DNA of 57,893 nucleotides from NCBI GenBank assembly GCA_037446115.1, contig JBBIJF010000029.1:1-57893 (forward strand), given 5' to 3'. Shown in pieces: positions 20,602 to 28,229 of this stretch. A model generated the notes under the pieces. It was not told the origin of the DNA, did no database searches, and was given only the letters and a program-made list of their open reading frames with translations. The DNA comes from JANWXD01 sp037446115 (GTDB lineage: Bacteria > Acidobacteriota > Terriglobia > Bryobacterales > Bryobacteraceae). Both the position numbers and the translations under genes were made by a program. How positions within the stretch are numbered: the stretch's first letter is position 1; each line of letters begins with the position of its first letter.

Positions 20602-22211
20602 CAGGCCACCTCCTGCGCCGGCGCGGCGGATTCGAGCGGCAACGTGATGGTGAATTCCGTTCCCTGTCCGAGAGTGGAATCCACATCCAGGCTGCCGCCG
20701 TGTTCCTCGACAATTTTGCGGGCCACGGTGAGGCCAAGACCGGTACGGTGCTGGTTTTCCTTGGTGGTGAAGAAGGGTTCGAAGATCTGCGGCAGCACGT
20801 CCGGCGGGATCCCGCCGCCGGTATCCCGGACGCGGATCCGCGCTGCGATGGCACCGGCGTCGCGCTCGGTCACCACGAAAAGCCGTCCTCCCTGGGGCAT
20901 GGCTTCAGCGGCATTGACCAGCAGGGCCAGCAGGGCCTGCTGGATTTGCTGGCCGTCACAGTAGCAGGGCGGCAGATCCTCGGCGAGTTGCTCGGAGATT
21001 TCAACCTGCTGGAGGTCGAGTTGATGGCGAATCAGGGCCAGCGTCTGGCGGACCAAGGCATTCAGGTCGCGCGGTTCCTTGCGCGGCGGCGCCTGGCGGG
21101 CGAAGGAAAGCAGATTCTTGACGATTTCGCCGCAGCGGTGGCTTTCACGCTCGACAATCCGGAGCTGTTCGATCAGTACGGCTTTGGTGGCCGGATCGAG
21201 CTGATCCCGCGCCAGTGCCTTGAGAATCAACCGCGCGTAGGTCAGGATCCCGAACAGCGGGTTATTGACTTCGTGCGCCACAACCGCCGCCAGCTTGCCG
21301 AGCGAGGCCATCTTCTCACTGGCGATGAGGCGGTTCTGGGCCCGCTGCAGCTCGCGGGTCTTGCTTTCCACCCGCTCTTCCAGCGTGCGGGCCCAGGAGC
21401 TGATCTCCTGATGGGCGCGCTCCAGGTCGGCCGTCATCTGATTGAAGGATTCCGCCAGCGTTCCGAGTTCGTCGCGAGAGCGCACCGGCAAGCGGTAGGA
21501 TAGGTCGCCCCGGGCCACCTTCTTGGTCCCCATGATCAGCTCCTTGACCGGCCGGTGAACCATCAGGACAATCAGCAGGACGCAGGCGGCCGAGGCCGCC
21601 AGCGCCCAGAGCACCGTGACCGCGATCAGATGACTGCGGTACTCGGCGAGCTGGCGGTCCACACTGTCCAGCCAGAGATTGACGTCAATCACTCCCAGAA
21701 TGCGACGGCCCGGCGGATGGGCGTGGCAGGCCGCCGTCCAGCAGACCGGCTGGTTCTCGATGGGACGGATGATGCCCAGGACTCGTTGTCCGTTGGCGGT
21801 GAAGATGCGCGCCCGGTCGGGCCGCTCCAGCCGGACCAGAGGGGAGGCCTGCGCGTGGCAGCGGTAACAGGCTTCCGCCTGCTTGTTCACAGCGGTGTTG
21901 ACTTCTTTGGGATGGGTCGAGAAACTGATGCGGCCCTCTTCGTTGAAGATGCGCACCACGCGAATCCCCGGTTCGGTCCCGATCGCGGTCACCGTGTAGT
22001 AGAGGGCTTCGCGGTCGTTGTGCAGCATCTGGTAGCGCGTGGCCCGGAGAATGACGTCGCTGATCCGGTCGGCGCTTTGCAGGACCAGTTCCTCGGAATG
22101 ACGGCGGTGCTCCCGCAAGCTGACGTAGCTGAACAGCGCCAGAAAAAGCACTACGCTCCCCACCGCCCCCGCAGCCAGCTTGAAGGCGAGCGTGAACCGT
22201 AACTGCGCCAC
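20601..22211 (-). CDS. Sensor histidine kinase with c-type heme motifs
   Basis: 536 aa, GTG start. A first membrane helix (about 9-30) is followed by an extracytoplasmic sensor of about 165 residues and a second helix (about 195-217). HAMP (218-270) and coiled coil lead to the H-box VAHEVNNPLF (His313) and a C-terminal ATPase domain (GGGIPPDV, GLGLTVARKIVEEHGG). The sensor holds CYRCH (115-119), a canonical CxxCH heme site, and CWTAACH (157-163), a CX4CH variant. Covalent heme would make this a redox or gas sensor. It sits 25 bp after the NrfD-like gene and overlaps the regulator gene by 1 bp. Confidence 0.92.
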   Translation of the reverse strand: MAQLRFTLAFKLAAGAVGSVVLFLALFSYVSLREHRRHSEELVLQSADRISDVILRATRYQMLHNDREALYYTVTAIGTEPGIRVVRIFNEEGRISFSTHPKEVNTAVNKQAEACYRCHAQASPLVRLERPDRARIFTANGQRVLGIIRPIENQPVCWTAACHAHPPGRRILGVIDVNLWLDSVDRQLAEYRSHLIAVTVLWALAASAACVLLIVLMVHRPVKELIMGTKKVARGDLSYRLPVRSRDELGTLAESFNQMTADLERAHQEISSWARTLEERVESKTRELQRAQNRLIASEKMASLGKLAAVVAHEVNNPLFGILTYARLILKALARDQLDPATKAVLIEQLRIVERESHRCGEIVKNLLSFARQAPPRKEPRDLNALVRQTLALIRHQLDLQQVEISEQLAEDLPPCYCDGQQIQQALLALLVNAAEAMPQGGRLFVVTERDAGAIAARIRVRDTGGGIPPDVLPQIFEPFFTTKENQHRTGLGLTVARKIVEEHGGSLDVDSTLGQGTEFTITLPLESAAPAQEVA

Positions 22212-22236
22212 TGCCCTCAGGATTGCTTCACCTGTT

Positions 22237-23397
22237 TCAGTCTGCTGTCGCAGGGCTAGGCTGCAGTTCGGCCGGCACCGCCGCCGGGGTGTGCGCTGCT
22301 TCGAATACGGGCAGGTATTTCACCGCCAGCCGGAAGGCAGCAAAGCCCGCTGCGACAATGGCCAACGTAATGGACACTTCGGTCCACTTCGGCAGATAGG
22401 TCGTACCGGAGGCCGCCTCCATTCCGGTGATACTGACGTTCAGCCGGTGCGTGACGAAGCCGAAGATCACCATGACCGCGCACCAGTACAGGCTCCGCGG
22501 TCGCGTGCGGATGCTGCTGCGGAACAGCAGCAGCATGGGAACAACGGTCAGCACCGTCTCCAGCCAAAACAGCCAGCTCTCGGTGCTCCCTTCAAAGGCG
22601 CGGGCGAGCGCGCCGCGGCGCTGCAGATCCCGGAACCGCATCGTGGAGTAGACCAGCAACACCACTGCGAGCACGCGGCCGAGACTGGCGAGCAGCGGCA
22701 ATTCCAGTTGCCGCCCGAACGCCTTGCTCGAGTGCCAGGACTCGAAAATGGTCATAGCCAGTCCCACCGAGATCGCGGAAACGAAGAACAGCAGGGGCAG
22801 CAAGGGCGTGTACCAGAGGGGATGCAACTTTTCCGGAACAATGAGGTACAGGCTTCCCAGAGAGGACTGGTGCAGCGTGGAAAGAATCACCCCGGCGATC
22901 ACCAGAGGAATCATGGCGCGGTGCATCCACACGAGCGGCCGCCGGCGTCCGAGCCGCTCCAAGATGAGGGGGAAGACCTCGAAAAACAGAACGGTGGTGT
23001 AGAGGGTGACGCACCAGGCCACCTCAAACATGACCGAGCGCGGGTTCCACATCACGAGCGGATGCCAGATCCGGTAGGGACGGCCGAGGTCGTAGAGCAG
23101 AGCCACGATCACAAGTACATAACCGAGGAAGGCCGTCAGAATGGCAGGACGGACGATCGGCTCGTAGCGGCGGATGTTAAATATATGAACCACCGCCGCC
23201 AGGGTGAAGCCCCCTGCCGCAAGACCCACGCCGCAGAGCACGTCGAAGCCGATCCAGAGCCCCCAGGGGAACTGATCGCTCAGATGTGTGGAAGCGCCGA
23301 GGCCGCGCGAGAAGCGAATCCAGGTGGCACAGGCGGCTGCGGCCATCACCGCCAGAAACACCGCGCGCCAGAACGTGAGCGGCCAGCGGAGTTTCAT
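22237..23397 (-). CDS. NrfD/HybB-type integral membrane subunit
   Basis: 386 aa with about ten hydrophobic segments, start ATG 23397 (MKLRWPLTFWRAVFL). Sequence such as SDQFPWGLWIGFDVLCGVGLAAGG, DLGRPYRIWHPL and MHRAMIPLVIAGVILSTLHQSSLGSLYL is typical of the HybB branch of the NrfD/PsrC family. These proteins exchange electrons with quinone and pass them to or from a ferredoxin-like partner. The partner is the preceding gene, which overlaps by 4 bp. Normally a third, catalytic subunit (hydrogenase, molybdopterin enzyme, multiheme cytochrome) completes the complex, but none is nearby. Confidence 0.93.
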   Translation of the reverse strand: MKLRWPLTFWRAVFLAVMAAAACATWIRFSRGLGASTHLSDQFPWGLWIGFDVLCGVGLAAGGFTLAAVVHIFNIRRYEPIVRPAILTAFLGYVLVIVALLYDLGRPYRIWHPLVMWNPRSVMFEVAWCVTLYTTVLFFEVFPLILERLGRRRPLVWMHRAMIPLVIAGVILSTLHQSSLGSLYLIVPEKLHPLWYTPLLPLLFFVSAISVGLAMTIFESWHSSKAFGRQLELPLLASLGRVLAVVLLVYSTMRFRDLQRRGALARAFEGSTESWLFWLETVLTVVPMLLLFRSSIRTRPRSLYWCAVMVIFGFVTHRLNVSITGMEAASGTTYLPKWTEVSITLAIVAAGFAAFRLAVKYLPVFEAAHTPAAVPAELQPSPATAD

Positions 23398-24170
23398 GGC
23401 CGTTCCCCTTTCTTTACGGGCTTTGCCGCACGCGGTCCTTCGGCAGCGGCCACCTCTTCTCGGCGGTGGGTGATCCAGTAGATGCTGCCGAGCAGGACGC
23501 TGCCGACCCCGACCACGTCCGGGACCAACGAGAGGGCGCGCCAGGTCAGGGCGGGAAGCGGCTCGTGCGGCAGCCGGCCCGGCAAGCCCAGCTGCGCGGG
23601 CGGAACGGCCGCCAGCATGAGGACCGACGTGCCTCCGGCCTCCCTGAGCCCGTAGATGCCCGGCCAATAATCGCCGGGACTGGCGGCCATGCGACGCCGG
23701 GCCTCCTGAACCAGCTCCTCGCGCTGCCCGGTCACCGTAGCCCCGGTGGGACACGCCTCTGAGCAGGCGGTCGGCCGGCCATCACGGAGCCGCTCCTCGC
23801 ACAGGTTGCACTTCTTGATGCGGGGCAACAAGCGGCTCCACTCGTAAACCGGAACCCCGAAGGGGCAAGCGAGCATGCAGTAGCGGCATCCCATGCAACG
23901 GCTTTCGTCGTAGACAACCGGCCCCGAGGTGGTTTTCTTCAGGGCGGCCACGGGGCAGACGGAGACGCAGGCCGGGTCCAGGCAGTGCATGCACATCCGG
24001 CGGCCGAACACCTCCCCCCGGGTGACGACCGCCGTAAGCTTGCGCTCCGAGAGTTTTTCTTCCGCCGCAACGGCGTCGTTGTAGGGCAAGCCCCACTTTT
24101 GAGCACAGGCGCGTTCGCAGAAGCGGCAACCGACGCAGCGCGTACTGTCGTAGAGGACCGCGAAGCTCAT
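23394..24170 (-). CDS. Four-cluster ferredoxin subunit with C-terminal membrane anchor
   Basis: 258 aa from ATG 24170, which has GGAGA upstream; a TTG at 24191 is possible but less likely. Sixteen Cys in four groups (CVGCRFCERAC; CMHCLDPACVSVCP; CMGCRYCMLACP; CNLC...ACSEACP) predict four 4Fe-4S clusters as in HybA/DmsB/NrfC proteins. A membrane helix near residue 225-245 (VPDVVGVGSVLLGSIYWI) resembles the tail anchor of HybA. Unlike HybA there is no Tat signal at the N-terminus, so the clusters may face the cytoplasm. It should transfer electrons between the NrfD-like quinone subunit and an unidentified partner. Confidence 0.93.
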   Translation of the reverse strand: MSFAVLYDSTRCVGCRFCERACAQKWGLPYNDAVAAEEKLSERKLTAVVTRGEVFGRRMCMHCLDPACVSVCPVAALKKTTSGPVVYDESRCMGCRYCMLACPFGVPVYEWSRLLPRIKKCNLCEERLRDGRPTACSEACPTGATVTGQREELVQEARRRMAASPGDYWPGIYGLREAGGTSVLMLAAVPPAQLGLPGRLPHEPLPALTWRALSLVPDVVGVGSVLLGSIYWITHRREEVAAAEGPRAAKPVKKGERP

Positions 24171-24238
24171 GACGGGTCTCCACTTGCCCAATTTAAGTGT
24201 TAAACATCCGTTTATCTTTTAGCAATTCAAGGTCCACT

Positions 24239-24901
24239 TTAATCCGGCAGAAAGAACTCCTCGGTCAGCGCCTTCCAGGACTCTCCGGGGAGAGCGGAAA
24301 ACAGATCCTCCAGCGGGCGGCCGCCGTCGGCCGCCACCGCGCCGGCCAGCTGCGGCTGCTTGCGATAGAGCCTCTCGACGGCTTCGCGCATCCACTCCCG
24401 CACCAGGTTCCGGGGCACGAGGTTGCGGCTCACAGTTTCGTCGTCGGGGGAGTGGACCACGAGCAACCAACCGGATCCGTAGGGATCGTTACGCAGAACG
24501 GCGGGATCGCGGAGCGCATCTTGATTGACCTCCACAATCTCCCCTTCCGTGGGCGAGACCATTTCGGCCTTTTCCCCGTCGCGGTAAAAGGAAAAGATCT
24601 TCTGTCCCTGGCGGATCCACAGCCCGGGCCGCGGCAGCTCGATGCGGGCGATCTTGCCCATCAGAGCGGCCGCAAACTCATCAATGCCCACGCGCACCAG
24701 ATTCTTCCGCTCCCTGAAGATCCAGGTGTGACCGGGGTGATAGCGGAGCCGCCTGGGGACACGGAAGCCCTCGACGAAGGTCTCATCGAACTCCGGCGCG
24801 GGACGTTCGGCGCGCGCCTCCACGGCAACCCGCTTCCGGCTGAGCAGGTAGTCAATCACGATGAAGGTGAGAAACGTCAGCAGGACTAACAGGACGGTCA
24901 T
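24239..24901 (-). CDS. Membrane-anchored GcvH-like protein
   Basis: 220 aa. One N-terminal membrane helix (about 2-20, followed by SRKR, so the rest should be cytoplasmic), then a glycine-cleavage-H-like domain (about 50-155): HPGHTWIF, VRVGIDEFAAALMGKI, ELPRPG, SPTEGEIVEVN and NDPYGSGWLL all match the GcvH frame. An ungapped alignment of the lipoyl hairpin places Gly where the lipoyl Lys should be (GcvH ESVKA against YRDGEKA); a Lys lies two residues later. So lipoylation is doubtful. The C-terminal 60 residues are unassigned. Strong ribosome site AGGAGG. It is the first gene of the six-gene run, 119 nt after the predicted sigma-54 start point. Confidence 0.82.
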   Translation of the reverse strand: MTVLLVLLTFLTFIVIDYLLSRKRVAVEARAERPAPEFDETFVEGFRVPRRLRYHPGHTWIFRERKNLVRVGIDEFAAALMGKIARIELPRPGLWIRQGQKIFSFYRDGEKAEMVSPTEGEIVEVNQDALRDPAVLRNDPYGSGWLLVVHSPDDETVSRNLVPRNLVREWMREAVERLYRKQPQLAGAVAADGGRPLEDLFSALPGESWKALTEEFFLPD

Positions 24902-24924
24902 GGCATTGCCTCCTTTCGGGCCCG

Positions 24925-24950
24925 GCCCGGCTTGCCGCTCGGAGCCGGGC
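24925..24950. other. GC-rich hairpin in leader of the GcvH-like operon
   Basis: Perfect 8-bp inverted repeat GCCCGGCT / AGCCGGGC with a 10-nt loop, 24 bp before the GcvH-like start. There is no T-run, so it is not a classic terminator. It could shape the leader RNA. Confidence 0.45.
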
Positions 24951-25030
24951 TCCGCCGGAGTTTACGCATCTGGGAAGCCACAACGGGGCCCGGAGAGCAA
25001 GTGCGGCCATCTGTCGTGGCGCCAGTAAGT

Positions 25031-25046
25031 TGCAGGCCCTGTGCCG
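25031..25046 (-). promoter_or_regulatory. Sigma-54 (-24/-12) promoter before the GcvH-like/NrfD/kinase operon
   Basis: Read on the minus strand the site is CGGCACAGGGCCTGCA. Against the consensus TGGCACG-N4-TTGCA it matches 9 of the 12 specified bases. The invariant GG and GC are present with exactly 10 bases between them. Transcription would start near 25020, giving a leader of about 119 nt. A sigma-54 activator is encoded in the same run. A 9-bp inverted repeat (GTTCCTGCA at 25050-25058, TGCAGGAAC at 25090-25098) lies just upstream and could be an activator site. The 24902-25189 gap contains nothing else that I recognise. Confidence 0.65.
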
Positions 25047-25154
25047 AAAGTTCCTGCACGGCGGTGAAAAAAACAGTGTTGGGATTCCCTGCAGGAACGT
25101 GAAGGCGCGGTCTGCGCGGTCACCGGAAGCTGCGGCGCGGCACACGGATAAGGG

Positions 25155-25175
25155 GGCGTTGGATTTTCCAACGCC
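25155..25175 (-). terminator. Hairpin after HIT gene, possible terminator
   Basis: Perfect 9-bp inverted repeat GGCGTTGGA / TCCAACGCC with a 3-base loop, 15 bp past the HIT stop codon. On the minus strand it is followed by CCCCTTATCC rather than a T-run, so intrinsic termination would be weak. Confidence 0.5.
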
Positions 25176-25189
25176 GGTGTGGGCCTGGG

Positions 25190-25678
25190 CTACAGGTCGC
25201 TGAGGAACGCCCGGCGCAGCTTCTCGTAGGTGACGCTCAATTCCTCGGGCAGGACGCGAGTCTCACCGATGGTCGTCATGAAGTTGGAGTCTGCGGGCCA
25301 TCGCGGCAGTACATGCAGGTGGATATGTCCGGCCACGCCCGCGCCGGCGCATTCGCCGATATTCATGCCGATGTTGAAGCCGCGGGGTTGATAGACCGTC
25401 CGGAGGTGGCGCTCGGAAGACCGGGCCAGCAGGATCATCTCCTCGAGGGTGTCTTCGGAGGCTTCCTCGAGCAGGGCCACGTGCTCGTAGGGCGCAATCA
25501 TCAAGTGACCGGTGGTGTAGGGGTAGAGGTTCAGGAGGACGAAGTTTTTGCGGCCGCGATGCAGGATGAAGTTTTCCGCGTCGCGATCTTCAGCCGCCTT
25601 CTCGCAGAAGATGCACGCCCCTTCGCGCCCGGCTGTGCTGACGTAAGCATAGCGCCAGGGACTCCACAGTCGGTCCAT
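25190..25678 (-). CDS. HIT family nucleotide hydrolase
   Basis: 162 aa histidine-triad protein. The catalytic triad is GHIHLHVLPRW (His118, His120, His122). Cys22 and Cys25 (CIFC) with a downstream His66 suggest the zinc site found in the GalT/Ap4A-hydrolase-like HIT branch. Enzymes of this type split dinucleoside polyphosphates or AMP conjugates. The N-terminus MDRLWSPWRYAYV is typical of the acidobacterial/actinobacterial group. It follows the IHF/HU gene by 9 bp and is probably co-transcribed with it. Confidence 0.92.
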   Translation of the reverse strand: MDRLWSPWRYAYVSTAGREGACIFCEKAAEDRDAENFILHRGRKNFVLLNLYPYTTGHLMIAPYEHVALLEEASEDTLEEMILLARSSERHLRTVYQPRGFNIGMNIGECAGAGVAGHIHLHVLPRWPADSNFMTTIGETRVLPEELSVTYEKLRRAFLSDL

Positions 25679-25687
25679 GATCGGCGC

Positions 25688-26035
25688 TCAAGCCGGCTGG
25701 CTCGAGCCGGAGGAGCCGGAGGCCGACCCCGGGCCTTCGCCCCCTTGCGGTTCGGTCTTCTGCTGGTTGACGAGATCCTTCAGTTCTTTGCTCGGTTTGA
25801 AATAGGGCACGCGCTTGGCCGGCACTTCCACTCGTGCTCCCGTCTTCGGATTGCGCCCGATGCGCGGCCGGCGCTCCCGCGTGCGAAAGCTGCCGAAACC
25901 TCGGATCTCGATCTTGTCACCGTCGCGCAGCGAGCGCACGATGCTTTCGAAGATCGTCTCCACGATCACCTCCGAGTCCTTCCGCGTCATCTCCACCACT
26001 CGGGAGACTTCCTCAATCAGATCCGCCTTGGTCAT
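25688..26035 (-). CDS. IHF/HU-family DNA-bending protein
   Basis: 115 aa. The first 92 residues are a complete HU/IHF module: MTKADLIEEVSRV helix, RDGDKIEIRGFGSFRTRERRPRIGRNPKTG, then the DNA-intercalating arm with VPAKRVPYFKPSKELKD. The extra C-terminal 23 residues are low-complexity Gly/Ser/Pro. Clade features (GSF, NPKTG) fit IHF-beta as well as HU, so the symbol is left open. The ribosome site AGGAGAGGAGA is strong. Located between rpsA and the HIT gene, the same rpsA-ihfB order seen in many bacteria. IHF could help DNA looping at sigma-54 promoters. Confidence 0.95.
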   Translation of the reverse strand: MTKADLIEEVSRVVEMTRKDSEVIVETIFESIVRSLRDGDKIEIRGFGSFRTRERRPRIGRNPKTGARVEVPAKRVPYFKPSKELKDLVNQQKTEPQGGEGPGSASGSSGSSQPA

Positions 26036-26055
26036 TCTCCTCTCCTGCTGCTGAT

Positions 26056-26081
26056 GCGCCCCCGCGGTTTCGGGCGGGCGC
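26056..26081 (-). other. Hairpin between rpsA and IHF gene
   Basis: GCGCCCCCGC (26056-26065) pairs with GCGGGCGC (26074-26081) with a two-base bulge. It is GC-rich with no T-run and may attenuate rpsA read-through or stabilise RNA ends. Confidence 0.35.
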
Positions 26082-26111
26082 CGATGTTGTCTTTGGAAAC
26101 CGCACTCCAGG

Positions 26112-27842
26112 TCAGGATCGGACGTCGCCCTGACCTTTCAGATGGATGACTTCCTCGATGGTCATGGTGGCCGCGGCGGCCTGCCGCTGGTAATCCTCCA
26201 GCCGGCTCCGTTCTTCGTCTTCGGCCACAGCTTTCAGACTCAGGCCGATGCGTTTCTCGGCTTCGTTGAGTTTGATGATCTTGAACTCCATTTCCTCGCC
26301 GATCGGAAGCGGGGATTCGTCCCGGTTCCGCTCCGGAGCGCCGGGAATCTCGGAGTTATGGCAAAGGGCCTCGACGCCCGGCGCCACCTCGACGAAGACG
26401 CCGAAGGCGGCAGCGCGGCAGACCCGCCCGCGGACGATGTCGCCGACCTGGTGCGAACGGAAGAACGTCTCCCAGGCGTCCGGCTGAAGCTGTTTGATGC
26501 CGAGCGACAGGCGGCGGTGGGCCGCATCAATGTGCAGGATCACGGCCTGCACCATCTGCCCCTTCTTCAGCACTTCGGAAGGGTGCTTGACGCGTTTGGT
26601 CCAGGAAAGGTCCGAGACATGGACCAATCCGTCAATGCCCTCTTCGATTTCGACGAAGGCGCCGAAGTCCACCAGCTTGCGCACGCGCCCTTCGACGACT
26701 GATCCCACACTGTAACGGGATTCGACCGTGGTCCACGGGTCGGGTTCGAGCTGCTTGAGGCCGAGCGAGATGCGCCGCTCGCGCGGCTGCACCGCCAGCA
26801 CGACCGCCTCCACGTCGTCGCCGACCTTCACCACCTTGGAAGGATGCTTCATGCGGCGCGACCAGGTCATCTCCGAGACGTGAATCAGGCCCTCCACACC
26901 GGGCTCCAGTTCGACAAAGGCGCCGTAATCGGTGATGCTCACCACGCGCCCGATGACCCGGCTGTTGACCGGGTAGCGTTCGGCGACGTTTTCCCAGGGA
27001 TCCGGCAGCACCTGCTTCAAGCCGAGAGAGATCCGTTCCTTCTCGCGATCGAACTTCAAAACCTTGACGGTGATTTCATCGCCGGGATGAACGACCTCGG
27101 AAGGATGGCCGACGCGGCCCCAGGACATGTCGCTGACGTGGAGCAACCCATCCACGCCTCCCAAGTCCACGAAGGCGCCGTAATCCGTCAGATTCTTCAC
27201 CACGCCGCGCACGATCGCGCCTTCGTGGAGGAGCTCGAGCAACGCCGCCTTGCGCGCATTCAGCTCCTCCTCGATGGCCAGGCGGCGTGAAACGACGACG
27301 TTGCCGCGCCGCCGGTTCAGCTTCACGACTTTGACGGCGATGTCCTGGCCGATCAGGGCATCCAGGTTGTGCAGGGGACGCAGGTCGGCTTGGGAGGCCG
27401 GCATGAAGGCCCTGACGCCCACGTCTACCGCCAAGCCTCCTTTGGTGCGCCCGAGGACACGGCCGGAAACCAGCAGACCTTCCCGATAGGCCGTTTCCAG
27501 GTTTTGCCACGCACGGATTCGACGCGCCTTTTCGTGGGACAGCAGGATGTAACCCTCGACCTCGGCGCCGTGCCGGTCCACGACCACGTCCACGACGTCG
27601 CCGGGCCGAACCTGGACGGAGCCGTCCGGCTCCATGAACTGTTGGATGGGCACGAGGCCCTCGGACTTGTAACCGACGTCAACGATCACCTCTTGGTCGG
27701 TCACCTTAAGGACGTGGCCCTGGAGAATCTCGCCTTCGACCGGAGGCGCAAAATGGCTGTAGTCGTCGATGAGCTGTTCATAATCGAGCATCTCACCGGC
27801 AACTTGGGGCTCCGGACGCCCGTCTGACTGGTTGCTGGCCAT
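26112..27842 (-). CDS. rpsA: 30S ribosomal protein S1
   Basis: 576 aa from ATG 27842 (MASNQSDGRPEPQ); the frame extends 19 codons upstream without similarity. Six S1 (OB-fold) repeats can be counted, with the best preserved cores at KNLTDYGAFVDLGGVDGLLHVSD, VSITDYGAFVELEPG and RKLVDFGAFVEIEEG (each shown in part). Six repeats and the first two divergent ones match ribosomal S1, which helps load structured mRNAs on the 30S subunit. A sigma-70-like promoter lies at 28001-28030, giving a leader of about 150 nt, consistent with autoregulation as known for S1. A second S1-repeat gene lies at 30774. Confidence 0.95.
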   Translation of the reverse strand: MASNQSDGRPEPQVAGEMLDYEQLIDDYSHFAPPVEGEILQGHVLKVTDQEVIVDVGYKSEGLVPIQQFMEPDGSVQVRPGDVVDVVVDRHGAEVEGYILLSHEKARRIRAWQNLETAYREGLLVSGRVLGRTKGGLAVDVGVRAFMPASQADLRPLHNLDALIGQDIAVKVVKLNRRRGNVVVSRRLAIEEELNARKAALLELLHEGAIVRGVVKNLTDYGAFVDLGGVDGLLHVSDMSWGRVGHPSEVVHPGDEITVKVLKFDREKERISLGLKQVLPDPWENVAERYPVNSRVIGRVVSITDYGAFVELEPGVEGLIHVSEMTWSRRMKHPSKVVKVGDDVEAVVLAVQPRERRISLGLKQLEPDPWTTVESRYSVGSVVEGRVRKLVDFGAFVEIEEGIDGLVHVSDLSWTKRVKHPSEVLKKGQMVQAVILHIDAAHRRLSLGIKQLQPDAWETFFRSHQVGDIVRGRVCRAAAFGVFVEVAPGVEALCHNSEIPGAPERNRDESPLPIGEEMEFKIIKLNEAEKRIGLSLKAVAEDEERSRLEDYQRQAAAATMTIEEVIHLKGQGDVRS

Positions 27843-28000
27843 GGCCACGTCTCCACGAGAGCCGACCCGTCGGGACCGAATCAGGCCGCTGCGACGCACA
27901 ATCGTGCCCGGGGAAGAATTCTGAGAAGGTGTTTGGTCTCGACACTGTAGCGGCCCCGCGACGTCGCACCCGAAAGCTTCGACGGATCAATACGTTACAA

Positions 28001-28030
28001 AATATAGCCGAGCCACGCCGGAATTGTCAA
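28001..28030 (-). promoter_or_regulatory. Sigma-70 promoter of rpsA
   Basis: Minus strand TTGACA (28030-28025), 18-bp spacer, TATATT (28006-28001). Transcription start expected near 27994. The IS element begins 50 bp further upstream and leaves the promoter whole. Confidence 0.7.
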
Positions 28031-28093
28031 CTCGCCAGACGACTCGCGGCGCCTCTAAGCTTTCGCGAGCGCCTTCTAACAGGTCGCTGAAAT

Positions 28094-28207
28094 ACGCCCT
28101 GTGAATTTGCCCGAAATGTCCTCTGTCGGTTTCTCGGGCTTCTGAATCGGCTCTCCACAGCCTTCCCACGCCCCGCCGTGGGCCTTGTTCAGGCCCAGAC
28201 AGGGCGT
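28094..28207 (-). other. Multi-hairpin structure at the 3' end of the IS
   Basis: A 9-bp perfect inverted repeat ACGCCCTGT (28094-28102) / ACAGGGCGT (28199-28207) encloses three shorter ones: GCCCGA/TCGGGC (28109-28114, 28134-28139), CCCACG/CGTGGG (28165-28170, 28177-28182) and GGGCCT/AGGCCC (28180-28185, 28191-28196; exclusive with the previous one). It lies downstream of the transposase stop, inside the IS. It may be a read-through terminator or transposase-binding region. Confidence 0.45.
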
Positions 28208-28229
28208 CCTCGCCCACTTCGGGCGCCCC

